A DNA stretch of 64,000 nt from a bacterium (GTDB lineage: Bacteria > Planctomycetota > UBA11346), in assembly GCA_020049615.1 (NCBI GenBank), contig JAIFKN010000003.1, positions 1-64,000 on the forward strand. The letters are read 5' to 3'. Position numbers and translations under genes: made by a program. The stretch's first letter is position 1. Each line of letters begins with the position of its first letter. Shown here in pieces: positions 1-7,552 of the stretch. The notes beneath the pieces were generated by a model. It ran no database searches, had not been told where the DNA came from, and saw only the letters and a list, made by a program, of their open reading frames with translations.

Positions 1-90
1 CTATGCGAAGGGTGATGGCCTGATTTTGCACCGCCACGACCGGTTTCCCGCTCCGGTTTCGTGGACTGATTTTACTCCGCCGCTTCCACG
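1..90. mobile_element. Probable terminal end of an IS21-family insertion sequence
   Basis: Two similar 20-bp direct repeats occur at 16-35 and 62-81. Both read TGG(C/A)CTGATTTT, then two or three variable bases, then CCGCC. Multiple terminal repeats containing a TGATTTT core are typical of IS21-family ends. The transposase genes would lie to the left, outside the window. No coding sequence is supported between here and the end of the next gene at 211. The exact outer boundary, expected to end in CA, is not resolved. Confidence 0.45.
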
Positions 91-210
91 CCAGCGCCGG
101 ATACATACGGTATGGAGTTCGCCCACGTTCAGCGACGACTTCCACCCGCTCAGCGAACAAGCGACATGCATGCTGGCCGAGCACGTGCCAAGCGGGCTGC
201 GGACGATGGG

Positions 211-1020
211 CTATGGGCGATTCAACCCATCCGAGGCGGAAGGGTTCCACAGCCGTCGGATCCGCTGTCCAGCCCAGTCGATGAGCGTGACGAGTGCCAG
301 GATGGCGAGCAGGACGACGCCGAATCGGTCCCAGTCCCCATATTCCTGGTACGTCTGCAGCAGCAGGCCGACCCCACCAGCGCCGACGTAGCCGACGATC
401 GCGGCCGAGCGCAGGTTGTATTCCAGCATCCACAGTCCGTGGCTGGCCAGCTGGGTGCGCAATTGCGGCCAGGTTCCCCAGCGGAAGGCCTGGATCGCGT
501 TGGCATCCATCGCCCGCAGGCTGCGCGCCGGCCACTGGTCTGCGGCGTCGATCGACTCGGAGAAGAACTTGGCGAGGTAGCCGGCGCTGTAACCGGACAG
601 TGCCAGGCAGCCGGCGAGGGCGTTCGGCCCGGTGATCGCGACCGCGAGCACTGCCCATACCAGCGCGGGCACGCTGCGCACGGCATTCAGGAGCAGCCGC
701 GCCGGGACGGCGACCCACCAGGGTGATACCGTCCGCGAGGCTGCCAGCGCAAGCGGCAGGCTGGCCACCGCGGCGATGGCTGTCGCGACCAGGGCGATGC
801 GGGCCGTCTCCAGCATGGCCCAGCCGACATCCGGTAGCACCGACCAGTCGGGCGGCACGAACCGGCCGGCGAAGGAGGTGAAATTCGCCCAGTAGTCCAG
901 ATCGCGGCCGCTGCCGCGGATGCCCGATGCGGCGACGCACACCAGCAGGACGAAGATGGCCATGCTCCAGTCGACGCCATCGAGTCGTCGCCACGCCGGC
1001 CGATGCGAGCCGGGATTCAT
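211..1020 (-). CDS. PhnE-like ABC transporter permease
   Basis: This 269-residue inner-membrane permease belongs to the phosphonate/phosphite ABC importer type. It has an N-terminal membrane segment at about 19-35, a central hydrophobic block (LARIALVATAIAAVASLPLA-like) and a C-terminal segment around 230-250. The region from about 85 to 215 fits the inner-membrane domain fold, including the ATPase-contact stretch near SLRAMDANAIQAFRWGTWPQ. The ATG at 1020 is chosen because it overlaps the ATPase stop (ATGA), which implies translational coupling; the longer reading frame upstream is a shadow of the ATPase gene. It forms an operon with the ATPase and the binding protein. The transported ligand cannot be read from sequence; phosphonate, phosphite, selenate and related oxyanions are all possible. 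Confidence 0.85.
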   Translation of the reverse strand: MNPGSHRPAWRRLDGVDWSMAIFVLLVCVAASGIRGSGRDLDYWANFTSFAGRFVPPDWSVLPDVGWAMLETARIALVATAIAAVASLPLALAASRTVSPWWVAVPARLLLNAVRSVPALVWAVLAVAITGPNALAGCLALSGYSAGYLAKFFSESIDAADQWPARSLRAMDANAIQAFRWGTWPQLRTQLASHGLWMLEYNLRSAAIVGYVGAGGVGLLLQTYQEYGDWDRFGVVLLAILALVTLIDWAGQRIRRLWNPSASDGLNRP

Positions 1021-1685
1021 GGACGCAGCACGCGGATGATCCAGGATCCGTCGCTGCCGAACACGAGTTCGCGGTCGGCGCAGGATTCGACCAGAGCCGG
1101 TTGATGGATGACGGCCAGGATGGCGCGGCGCATGGTTGCCGCCTCCTGGCGCAGCCGATCCATCACCCGTCGTCCGGAGTCCGCATCCAGTTGCGAGACC
1201 GGTTCGTCGAGGAGGACGATCCGGCCGCCATGGTGGAGCGCCCTGGCGACGGAGAGGCGCTGGCGTTCGCCGCCGCTGGCGGTGGATACCGGCCGGTCCA
1301 GCAGGTGCGCGACCCCGAGATCGCACGCCAGACGCTTGGCCGGGTCGATGTCGCTTCTGGGCATGCGGAACCAGGCGTTCCACCACGGCAGCGCGTGCAG
1401 ACGTCCCGCGAGGATCGCCTGCATGCCGGTGATGGCTCCGGGAAGACCGCTGTCCTGGAAGGAAACCGCCAACGATCCCCGGCGCCCGCCCGCCACATCC
1501 ACCAGCCCCTTGAGCGGCCGGTCCAGGCCGGCGAGGGCCCTGATCAGGCTGCTCTTCCCGCAGCCTGAGGCGCCAGTCACGGCCATCACCTCGCCTGGCT
1601 GCAGGTCGAATGAGAGATCCTCGACCAGTCGGCGTCCACCGTAACCCAGGGTGAGGCCGCGGCAGCTCAGCGACGGATCAGCCAC
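1017..1685 (-). CDS. PhnC-like ABC transporter ATPase
   Basis: This is a 222-residue ABC ATPase that would energise the neighbouring permease on the cytoplasmic side. The Walker A motif GASGCGKSS lies near residue 37. The signature ASGGERQRLSVARAL lies near 136, and the Walker B RIVLLDEPVSQLD follows near 155. The protein is short for the family but complete. Its stop codon overlaps the permease start by four bases, and it starts 8 bp after the binding-protein gene, so the three genes read as one transcript in the order D-C-E. Assignment to the phosphonate class rests mainly on the adjacent PhnD-type binding protein. Confidence 0.85.
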   Translation of the reverse strand: MADPSLSCRGLTLGYGGRRLVEDLSFDLQPGEVMAVTGASGCGKSSLIRALAGLDRPLKGLVDVAGGRRGSLAVSFQDSGLPGAITGMQAILAGRLHALPWWNAWFRMPRSDIDPAKRLACDLGVAHLLDRPVSTASGGERQRLSVARALHHGGRIVLLDEPVSQLDADSGRRVMDRLRQEAATMRRAILAVIHQPALVESCADRELVFGSDGSWIIRVLRP

Positions 1686-1693
1686 GATGGTGA

Positions 1694-2557
1694 TCAGAGC
1701 TTCATCGCCTTGACCGCATGCAGCGCCGCCCTGATCGGCGCCAGATGGGCCTGCTCATCGACCTCCACCAGGGGGCCGCCGAAGACGCGGTCGCGCAGCA
1801 TAGGATCCAATGACGCCATGCACTTCGCCAGAGCCACGCCATCAGAGGTCGGCAGAGCGGTGCGGATGATGAGGACATGGGTCGGGACCGGCCCCTGGCT
1901 GGCCAGCACCTTGAGGCGCGACTTCTGTTCCGGCTTGAGATGCTTGTCGCCTTCAAACACGTAGTCGCTGACTGCGGCGGCCTCGGCGCTGCCATCGAGC
2001 ACGCGTTCCACCGCGCTGACATAGCCGGTGCCATAGAAGACGTGGCCTTCGCCGAAGAATTCGGCCGGAGAGCCCCCGGCCCTGATCAGACCCTGCTGCT
2101 GCAGGTCGTAGAGCGGGACGATGCATCCGCTGGTCGAGGTGCGGCTGGCGAAGGCCACCGGCTTGCCGGCAAGCTGCGCGACCTGGGCATAGGGCTTGTC
2201 TGCCAGGGTCAGCCAGACGCTCCGGTAGGAGGTCATGCCCTTGACCTGGACCGCCAGGGCGATGCGGGCCGGGGCTGGCCTGCCCGGATCGAGCGATTCC
2301 TTGGCGACATCGGTCGCCGCGACATGGGCCGCGTCGATGGTGCCGTTGGCGATGCCTGTCGAGATGACGGCGGCGGAGGTCGGGACGATGATCTCCACCT
2401 GCCGGCCCATGGCGATGCCGAGGAGGCGCGACAATTCACCACGTTCGCCTGCCATGGCCTCCGGGTTCTTGTCCGGCTTGAGGGCGATGACCAGCTTCGG
2501 CGGATCTGCGCCAGCGAGCAGGGCTGCGAACAGCGTGAGGATGAGCAGTTTCGCCAT
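1694..2557 (-). CDS. PhnD-like periplasmic substrate-binding protein
   Basis: This 287-residue exported binding protein begins with a clear signal peptide (hydrophobic core at about 4-17, AGA-type cleavage site). The mature start contains VIALKPDKNPEAM, a hallmark of the phosphate/phosphite/phosphonate (PhnD) family. ISTGIANGTIDAAHVAATD and the later YVSAVERVLDGSAEAAAVSD match the ligand-cleft segments of that family. It is first in an operon with the ATPase and permease. A Fur-like box lies 27-41 bp upstream of the start, so iron or another metal may control it; this is inference. The gene sits directly downstream of an arsenic-type cluster, but the box and the gap suggest its own promoter. 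The substrate is unknown. Confidence 0.82.
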   Translation of the reverse strand: MAKLLILTLFAALLAGADPPKLVIALKPDKNPEAMAGERGELSRLLGIAMGRQVEIIVPTSAAVISTGIANGTIDAAHVAATDVAKESLDPGRPAPARIALAVQVKGMTSYRSVWLTLADKPYAQVAQLAGKPVAFASRTSTSGCIVPLYDLQQQGLIRAGGSPAEFFGEGHVFYGTGYVSAVERVLDGSAEAAAVSDYVFEGDKHLKPEQKSRLKVLASQGPVPTHVLIIRTALPTSDGVALAKCMASLDPMLRDRVFGGPLVEVDEQAHLAPIRAALHAVKAMKL

Positions 2558-2583
2558 GGCTGGCCTCCGGCGGCCGCCTTATA

Positions 2584-2598
2584 TGAGAATAAATATCA
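2584..2598 (-). promoter_or_regulatory. Fur-family-like operator upstream of the PhnD-like gene
   Basis: The minus strand reads TGATATTTATTCTCA. This matches the 7-1-7 Fur/Zur-type consensus TGATAAT-N-ATTATCA at 12 of 14 specified positions. It lies in an AT-rich island (about 2580-2608) inside otherwise GC-rich sequence, in a promoter position for the phnD-like gene that starts at 2557. No regulator gene is nearby, so a chromosomal Fur or Zur would have to act here. Confidence 0.4.
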
Positions 2599-2627
2599 AG
2601 ATCAATAACGCGGATTCCCCGTGGCGA

Positions 2628-3326
2628 TCACCCGCTCAATGGCAGTCCGTAGATGTAGATCAGGCTCAGGTAGATGCCGACCAAAATGAAGAGGCTCCCG
2701 GTGACCCGCTGCGCCCACCAGGCGAAGCGCTGGATGGCATCGTAGGTGCGGCCCAGGGAGCCGGCGGAAAAGGCGATGATGATGGCGACGACCACCACCG
2801 GAACCGCCGTGGCGATGCCGTAGACCACGGGGACGCCTATGGTCGAGCCGCTCTTGACCGCCAGGGGGACCAGGCTGCCGAAAAACAGCGCGGCGCTGAC
2901 CGGGCAGAAGGACAGCGCGAACAGCACGCCGAGCAGGAGCGGCCACCACCAGCCGGCACTGACCCGCTCCTGCAGGCCGTCGCCGGCCAGGGACAGGGAC
3001 CACGGCAGTTCGAGCAGACCGGTCAGCAGCATGCCGACGAGGATGAGGATGGGACCGAGGATGGTGTTGAAGCCGCCCTGGAGGAACTGCGAGAGGGCGG
3101 GCATCGAGGTCAACCCCCAGACCGCGGCGATGGCGACGCCAAGATAGGCCAGCGAACGTCCGATGGTGTAGAGCAGTCCGGACAGCAGCACGGCGTGCGG
3201 ACTCGCGACCTTGCGGCCGAGGAAGCCGATGGCGGCGATGTTCGTCGCCATGGGGCATGGGCTGATCGCGGTGAGGATGCCGAGCCATCCGGCGAGGCCG
3301 AACGTGGTGAGCCATTCCGTGCTCAT
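2628..3326 (-). CDS. ArsG-like efflux permease of the DsbD/CcdA transmembrane fold
   Basis: This is a 232-residue polytopic inner-membrane protein with about six hydrophobic segments. SPCPMATNIAAIGFLGRK near residue 25 and SFCPVSAALFFGSLVP near 140 are the paired proline-cysteine motifs of the CcdA/DsbD fold. This version matches the ArsG family, described as a permease for reduced aromatic arsenicals in arsEFG operons. The ATG at 3326 is chosen because it overlaps the stop of the ArsF-like gene (ATGA). It is the last gene of a cluster led by arsR, so arsenical efflux is the most likely role. A cytochrome-biogenesis-type thiol transporter is the alternative. Confidence 0.75.
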   Translation of the reverse strand: MSTEWLTTFGLAGWLGILTAISPCPMATNIAAIGFLGRKVASPHAVLLSGLLYTIGRSLAYLGVAIAAVWGLTSMPALSQFLQGGFNTILGPILILVGMLLTGLLELPWSLSLAGDGLQERVSAGWWWPLLLGVLFALSFCPVSAALFFGSLVPLAVKSGSTIGVPVVYGIATAVPVVVVAIIIAFSAGSLGRTYDAIQRFAWWAQRVTGSLFILVGIYLSLIYIYGLPLSG

Positions 3327-3778
3327 GGCGCAGCCGTGGTGAAGGCCTGCAGGCTCGTCCGGAGGTAGGCCGCGTACTCCTCCGGCTCCTCGTACCGGCT
3401 CCAACATTCATCGAGCCGTTTCCAGCGAGGGTATCGTCCGCCGATCTCCTCGGCCAGGACGACGGTGCGTACGGCGAGTTCGAAGTCCGTGACGAAGTGC
3501 GCATGGGCTGGGTCGTCGACATTGATGGAGCGGAGCTCGATCGTCCCTGCATCGGCTGCAGGCTTCAAAGCGGCGCGGGTCAGGTGTTCGATGCTGTTGC
3601 AGGCCTCGCAGCGCTTGTTCCCGTGGAAGTAGAACGCCACCAGACGGGAGGCTGTTGCCGAAGGCGCCGCCGTGACCGGAGCAGGCATGCCGCCTGCCCG
3701 CGCGGTCTGCGCGACCAGGGTGATCAGCGAAATGGCGACGAAGGCCAGCAGGGCGTAGCGGAGAATCGGCTTGAGCAT
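3323..3778 (-). CDS. ArsF-like thioredoxin-fold protein, membrane-anchored or exported
   Basis: The 151-residue protein has an N-terminal hydrophobic signal or anchor (about 6-25, ending TARAGG). A thioredoxin-like domain follows, with the redox-type motif FHGNKRCEACNSIE near residue 50. This motif and the length fit the ArsF family, which is annotated as a subunit needed for reduction of nitro-aromatic arsenicals. It overlaps the ArsG-like gene by four bases and lies 1 bp after the DGC gene, so it is tightly cotranscribed. The remaining sequence (VDDPAHAHFVTDFELAVRTV) has the look of the family's conserved second half. The biochemical role in this organism is inferred from the family and the context. 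Confidence 0.72.
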   Translation of the reverse strand: MLKPILRYALLAFVAISLITLVAQTARAGGMPAPVTAAPSATASRLVAFYFHGNKRCEACNSIEHLTRAALKPAADAGTIELRSINVDDPAHAHFVTDFELAVRTVVLAEEIGGRYPRWKRLDECWSRYEEPEEYAAYLRTSLQAFTTAAP

Positions 3779-3779
3779 C

Positions 3780-4154
3780 TTATCCGGCTTTGGCCAGGGC
3801 GCTGCGCGCCATCGCCACGACGGTGGCGATATTGGCCTCGTTGGCCGGCGTCTTGCCCTTCTCCATGCCCAGATCGGACATGCGGAGATGGGTGGTGACG
3901 GCGATGCCGACGCGCTCGATGGTCTTCCGGGCGCAATCGAGATTGCAGCCGTCGATGGCCAGGATCTTCCCGGCAGCCTGGGCGTTGGCGATGATCGGCG
4001 CGACATCACCGCCAAGCCCGGCGAGGCAGTACATCTTGCCGACGCCATCCTTGGTCAGCATGCGGGCCGCCTGATCGGAGACGGCACCGCAATCGGAACC
4101 TCCCGAGCAGGGGAAGATGAGGGTGGGGGCGGTGGAACAGGCGCAGTCAGCCAT
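3780..4154 (-). CDS. DGC-domain putative zinc-binding protein
   Basis: This 124-residue soluble protein has the DGC-domain signature. An N-terminal CSGGSDCGAVSDQAAR stretch near 14-30 is followed by YCLAGLGGDV near 43, and IDGCNLDCARKTIER near 70 contains the DGC-like core. Cysteines are spaced as expected for metal binding. Such proteins frequently sit next to arsenic and heavy-metal permease clusters, as here between the thioredoxin-like and ArsF-like genes. The ATG at 4154 has a good ribosome site (GGAGG) about 7 bases upstream, so the longer upstream start is not used. The exact function is not established for the family. Confidence 0.78.
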   Translation of the reverse strand: MADCACSTAPTLIFPCSGGSDCGAVSDQAARMLTKDGVGKMYCLAGLGGDVAPIIANAQAAGKILAIDGCNLDCARKTIERVGIAVTTHLRMSDLGMEKGKTPANEANIATVVAMARSALAKAG

Positions 4155-4196
4155 GGTAGGCCTCCGGGTCATGCCAGGCGGGATTGCCTGGGTGGT

Positions 4197-4430
4197 TCAG
4201 GCGATCAGCTTCTTGATCTCGTCAATGCTCGGCACCTTGCCGACGACCTTGACGACGCCGTCGACGGCCAGGGCGGGGGTCATCATGACATTGAACCCGG
4301 TGATCTGGTTGATGTCGGTGACCTTCACCAGTTCATAGGCGATGCCGAGTTGCTTCGCGGCGGCATCGGTCATCTCGGCCAGCTTCTTGCACTTGGGGCA
4401 TCCGGTGCCGAGGATCTGCAGCTTCTTCAT
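4197..4430 (-). CDS. Small thioredoxin-fold protein (ArsE-like, CPKC)
   Basis: The 77-residue cytoplasmic protein is a minimal thioredoxin fold with the active-site motif GTGCPKCKKL at 8-17 and the cis-proline region MMTPALAVDG near 50. It matches the family annotated as small redox-active disulfide protein or thioredoxin family. It also matches the ArsE position in arsEFG-type clusters. A strong ribosome site (AAAGGAA) precedes the ATG. It lies between the permease and the DGC gene and should be cotranscribed with both. A role in delivering reducing power, or in transferring a thiol-bound metalloid to the permease, is inference. Confidence 0.82.
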   Translation of the reverse strand: MKKLQILGTGCPKCKKLAEMTDAAAKQLGIAYELVKVTDINQITGFNVMMTPALAVDGVVKVVGKVPSIDEIKKLIA

Positions 4431-4449
4431 GGGGTTCCTTTCGAAAGGT

Positions 4450-5757
4450 TCAGGGGGAGATGAGACCGAAGATCCATCCGGTCAGGGTGGCCATGGCCAC
4501 GACCAGCGTCACGAAGACGATGGTCTTCTGCGTGCCCATGATCGAGCGCAAGACCAGCATGCTGGGCAGCGATAGCGCAGGGCCGGCGAGCAGCAGCGCC
4601 AGGGCCGGGCCCTTGCCCATGCCCGAGCCCATGAGGCCCTCCAGGATGGGCAGTTCGGTGAGGGTGGCGAAGTACATGAATGCGCCGGCGAATGATGCGA
4701 TGAAGGTGGCGAGCAGGCCGTTGCCGCCGACGGCGGTGGAGATCCACTCCGACGGGATCAGACCCTCATGGCCGACCCGGCCGAGGAGGATGCCGGCGAC
4801 CAGCACCCCACCGAGCAGCAACGGCACGATCTGCTTGGTGAAGCCCCATGTCTGGTCGAACCAGTCGCCCAGTTCGCCGTCGCTCCTCGAGACGATCCAG
4901 CCCAGGCCGATGGTGCCGACGCTGAAGGCCAGTTCGTGCAGATCGGGGCGCACCAGGGCGGTGATGAGGACGGCTGCGCCCAGCACGGTCGGTTTCCACC
5001 AGATCATGCCGTACCACCGCACCAGCATCGCGCCGAGGACGAGGCTGAGTCCACCGGTGATCAGCCATTTCGCGCCATGGATGTCGTCCCACCAGCCGAC
5101 CGAGGCCTTCGACGGCGCCCAGTTGGCGAAGACCAGGATGGCGATCATGACGGCGAAGAAGGCGACGGTCTGGCTCAGAGGGCGGCTCGCCTCGACCTCA
5201 GCGACCGGAGGAGCCTCGGCGGCGCGGCTCGTCTCCTCACGGCGGTAGATCAGGTGCATGATCGCGCCGACGATGATGCTGAACGCGACCGCACCAACGG
5301 TGCGGGCGACGCCGAGTTCCATGCCGAGGATGCGGGCGGTGAGGATGATGGCGAGGACGTTGATCGCCGGCCCGGCGTAGAGGAAGGCGGCTGCGGGACC
5401 GAGGCCTGCGCCGCGCTTGTAGATGCCAGCGAACAGCGGCAGCACGGTGCAGGAGCACACCGCCAGGACCGAGCCGGAAATCGAGGCCACGCCGTAGGCG
5501 ACGAAGCGGTTGGCTCCGGGTCCGAGGTAGCGCATCACCGCCCCTTGGCTGACGAACACGCCGATCGCCCCAGCGATGAACAGGGCCGGCACCACGCACA
5601 GGGCCATGTGCTCGCGGGCGTACCACTTCACCAGGTGCAATCCCTCCATGATCGCAGTCTGGAAGCGGACGGAATCGGCTGGCAGGGTGTAGCAGATGGC
5701 GAAGGCCGAGCCGAGGAGCAGCAGCGATTTCACCTCGGATTTCCAGTCCGTGCTCAT
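4450..5757 (-). CDS. Permease of the ArsP/DUF318 family
   Basis: This is a 435-residue polytopic membrane protein of the permease family that includes ArsP and SO_0444-type Cu/Zn efflux proteins. The motif SISGSVLAVCSCTVLPLFAG near 98-115, with the CSC cysteines, and FLYAGPAINVLA near 128 are characteristic. A second half-repeat contains LATFIASFAGAFMYFATLTELPI and LLAGPALSLPSML. A long loop rich in E and A separates the halves near 170-195. The cluster suggests trivalent organoarsenical efflux, but the substrate could be another metal. A multi-hairpin repeat of about 400 bp separates this gene from arsR and may reduce or uncouple its regulation. Confidence 0.83.
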   Translation of the reverse strand: MSTDWKSEVKSLLLLGSAFAICYTLPADSVRFQTAIMEGLHLVKWYAREHMALCVVPALFIAGAIGVFVSQGAVMRYLGPGANRFVAYGVASISGSVLAVCSCTVLPLFAGIYKRGAGLGPAAAFLYAGPAINVLAIILTARILGMELGVARTVGAVAFSIIVGAIMHLIYRREETSRAAEAPPVAEVEASRPLSQTVAFFAVMIAILVFANWAPSKASVGWWDDIHGAKWLITGGLSLVLGAMLVRWYGMIWWKPTVLGAAVLITALVRPDLHELAFSVGTIGLGWIVSRSDGELGDWFDQTWGFTKQIVPLLLGGVLVAGILLGRVGHEGLIPSEWISTAVGGNGLLATFIASFAGAFMYFATLTELPILEGLMGSGMGKGPALALLLAGPALSLPSMLVLRSIMGTQKTIVFVTLVVAMATLTGWIFGLISP

Positions 5758-5759
5758 GG

Positions 5760-6159
5760 CCTAGCGGGGCTCCGCCCCAGCCCGGGGCTGATTTTGGGCA
5801 TCGCCCCGCTAGCTTGGCTGTTGCTGCAGAGGCTGCGCCCCCCGCACCCCCGAGCCCATTCGTTCTCGGCTTGTAACAACTCAGGTGCGGCCCCATCGCG
5901 CAGCGATGGGGCTGCCGCCGAGCAGCGGTGGGCGGATAGAATGGGCGAAGCCCATCCGCCCGCGGTTTCGGAACGAAACAGGGCCGCAGGGGCGGTGCCC
6001 CTGAGCAGTTGCCTCGGCTTTGACTCTGCGAGTCAAAGTCCACGTCCTCAAGGACTCCAGGCTGCCTGTCGGCGGAACAGCCGCATTGGGGGTTTGCGTC
6101 TGGACGCTGTGGCTTCGCACCGGCGATCCCGGCCCAAGCATCGCGGAGGCCATTCGGCT
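5760..6159. repeat. Composite multi-hairpin dispersed repeat between arsR and the permease
   Basis: The 402-bp gap holds no credible gene and is packed with inverted repeats. CTAGCGGGGC at 5762-5771 pairs with GCCCCGCTAG about 35 bp later. Further hairpins are GGCCCCATCG/CGATGGGGC at about 5892-5914, GGGCGGAT/ATCCGCCC at about 5930-5965 and AGGGGC/GCCCCT at about 5989-6002. The core from 5883 to 6004 resembles the repeats at 45026-45150 and 51993-52149, sharing the GCCGCCGAGC(A/G)GCGGTGG segment and the terminal AGGGGC hairpin. It is likely a non-autonomous dispersed element inserted into the ars operon. Confidence 0.75.
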
Positions 6160-6486
6160 TCAGGTGCAGCATGACGATCGGAGCCGGGGGTTGCTGTCCG
6201 GAGCTCTGCGGACTTCGTTGAGACAGGTGAATACCTTCAGGACGCAGGGCGTACGCAGGCGATAGAAAACCTTGTTCGCCCGTCGTTCATTCATCAGCAC
6301 GCCAGCGTGGATGAGGATCGAGAGGTGCTTGCTGATGGTTGAGATGTCGAGTCCGACGTGATCCGTCAGGTCGCAGACGCAGCGTTCGCCATCAGCCAGC
6401 AGCGTCACGATCTGCAGGCGTGCCGGGTGACCTAGGGCCTTGAACATCAGGGCGTGGGTTCGGAGATCAGCGCTTACAGCTTCCAT
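6160..6486 (-). CDS. arsR: ArsR-family metalloregulator
   Basis: This 108-residue winged-helix repressor has the classic As(III)-sensing motif: GERCVCDLTDH near residues 35-45 carries the CVC cysteines of the ELCVCDL signature. The recognition helix region DISTISKHLSIL follows, then the wing RANKVFYRL. The C-terminus ends SSCCT, a vicinal cysteine tail common in ArsR proteins. The ATG at 6486 is chosen over an upstream TTG because it fits the family length and leaves an operator-like inverted repeat just upstream. It should repress its own transcript, and the permease cluster if that cluster is still cotranscribed through the repeat. Confidence 0.9.
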   Translation of the reverse strand: MEAVSADLRTHALMFKALGHPARLQIVTLLADGERCVCDLTDHVGLDISTISKHLSILIHAGVLMNERRANKVFYRLRTPCVLKVFTCLNEVRRAPDSNPRLRSSCCT

Positions 6487-6490
6487 GGCA

Positions 6491-6510
6491 ATTTGGCATA
6501 ATAGCAAAAT
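6491..6510 (-). promoter_or_regulatory. Candidate ArsR operator
   Basis: An imperfect inverted repeat ATTT-GC-(N)-GC-AAAT spans 6491-6510, ending 5 bp upstream of the arsR start. It lies in an AT-rich patch (about 6488-6520) that could also supply a -10 element. The position suits autorepression by the adjacent regulator. No binding evidence exists. Confidence 0.45.
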
Positions 6511-6562
6511 ACCATATCATGGCAAGGCTCCATCGGCGGTACGGTCGAGGTCTATGCAGATC

Positions 6563-7519
6563 TCAAACCGACATTGATCCGAGCGCAGCCACCAGTTCCT
6601 GGGATAGCATAATGCGGGCGGCGCCAAGGCTGTCGGCCAACTGCCGGCGGTCCTTGGGGCCGATGATGCCGAAGCCGCCCTGGGGATGCCGCAGCAGCCA
6701 GGCCAGGGCCAGGGCGTTGGCGCTCCAGCCGTTGCCCTGCGCCAGGTTCCGCACGCGCTGCCAGCGCTCGGCGTTGGCGGGATCAGCGTAACACGTCAAC
6801 CGGCGCATCGCCTCGTCCAGCGGCTTGGCGAAGAAGCCGTTGGCCTGCGCGCTGTAGGGGATCTGGGCCAGGCCGCTACGCGCATGCCAGGCCAGGGTCT
6901 CGGCATCCATGCCTCGCATGCCGCCGCCGAAGCGGTGGGCAGGGGCGAACGACGCCAGGCTCCAGTTGATCTGGCTGGCACTGAAGCCGGTCCAACCACG
7001 GGCGGATGCGCAGGCCCTGGCCGCCTCCAGGCGCTGCCACGACCAGTTCGAGGCGCCGATGGCGCGGATGGCGCCATTGCGCAGGTGCGGCTGCAGGGCG
7101 CCGAGGATCTCATCGACAGGCACGACGTCATCGTCCCGGTGCAGCCAATAGAGATCGACGCTGTCGGTGGCGAGACGCTCGAGGCTCTCGGCGAGATGCC
7201 GGTCGACCAGATCCAGGCGCAGGCGCGAGCCGCCAGGCGGCGTCAGCGGCGGATGTCCGCCCTTGGTCGCGACCAGCATCCGCCTACGCATGCCCCGGCT
7301 CGCCATCCAGGCGCCGATGGTGCGTTCGCTGGCGCCATCGCCATCCGGCAGCCAGGCGGCATAGACATGGGCGGTGTCGATGGCGGTGCCGCCGGCGGCA
7401 GCGAAAGCGTCGAGCATGGCGAAGGACTCATCACGATCGATTGTCGAACCGAAGGGTCCGGTGCCGAGGACGATCTCCGAGCAGGGGGTCGGCAGTCCGG
7501 GCAGCTGATGCAGGCGCAT
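6563..7519 (-). CDS. Aldo/keto reductase
   Basis: This 318-residue cytoplasmic oxidoreductase has the (beta/alpha)8 AKR fold. The catalytic tetrad is visible: Asp in AIDTAHVYA, Tyr in the same motif, Lys in LVATKGGHP and His in YWLHRDDD. NADPH-contacting elements appear in GASNWSWQRLEAA and in the C-terminal ALAWLLRHP and IIGPKDRRQLADSLGA. The ATG at 7519 starts close to the conserved MRLHQLPGL, so the TTG at 7552 is not needed. It follows the AraC gene by 33 bp and is probably cotranscribed with it. Similarity to YajO/YcsN-type reductases suggests a sugar or carbonyl substrate; the specific one is unknown. Confidence 0.88.
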   Translation of the reverse strand: MRLHQLPGLPTPCSEIVLGTGPFGSTIDRDESFAMLDAFAAAGGTAIDTAHVYAAWLPDGDGASERTIGAWMASRGMRRRMLVATKGGHPPLTPPGGSRLRLDLVDRHLAESLERLATDSVDLYWLHRDDDVVPVDEILGALQPHLRNGAIRAIGASNWSWQRLEAARACASARGWTGFSASQINWSLASFAPAHRFGGGMRGMDAETLAWHARSGLAQIPYSAQANGFFAKPLDEAMRRLTCYADPANAERWQRVRNLAQGNGWSANALALAWLLRHPQGGFGIIGPKDRRQLADSLGAARIMLSQELVAALGSMSV

Positions 7520-7552
7520 GCGAGCATGCTTCGGCTCAGTGGCGCCGGGCAA

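Noticed and set aside
211..1386. Long permease frame starting at 1386
   Set aside because: The part beyond 1020 is the shadow of the ATPase gene; the ATGA overlap at 1020 fixes the start.
5237..6172. Long minus-strand open frame across the repeat and permease N-terminus
   Set aside because: It runs out of frame through the permease gene and the hairpin repeat; the real permease starts at 5757.
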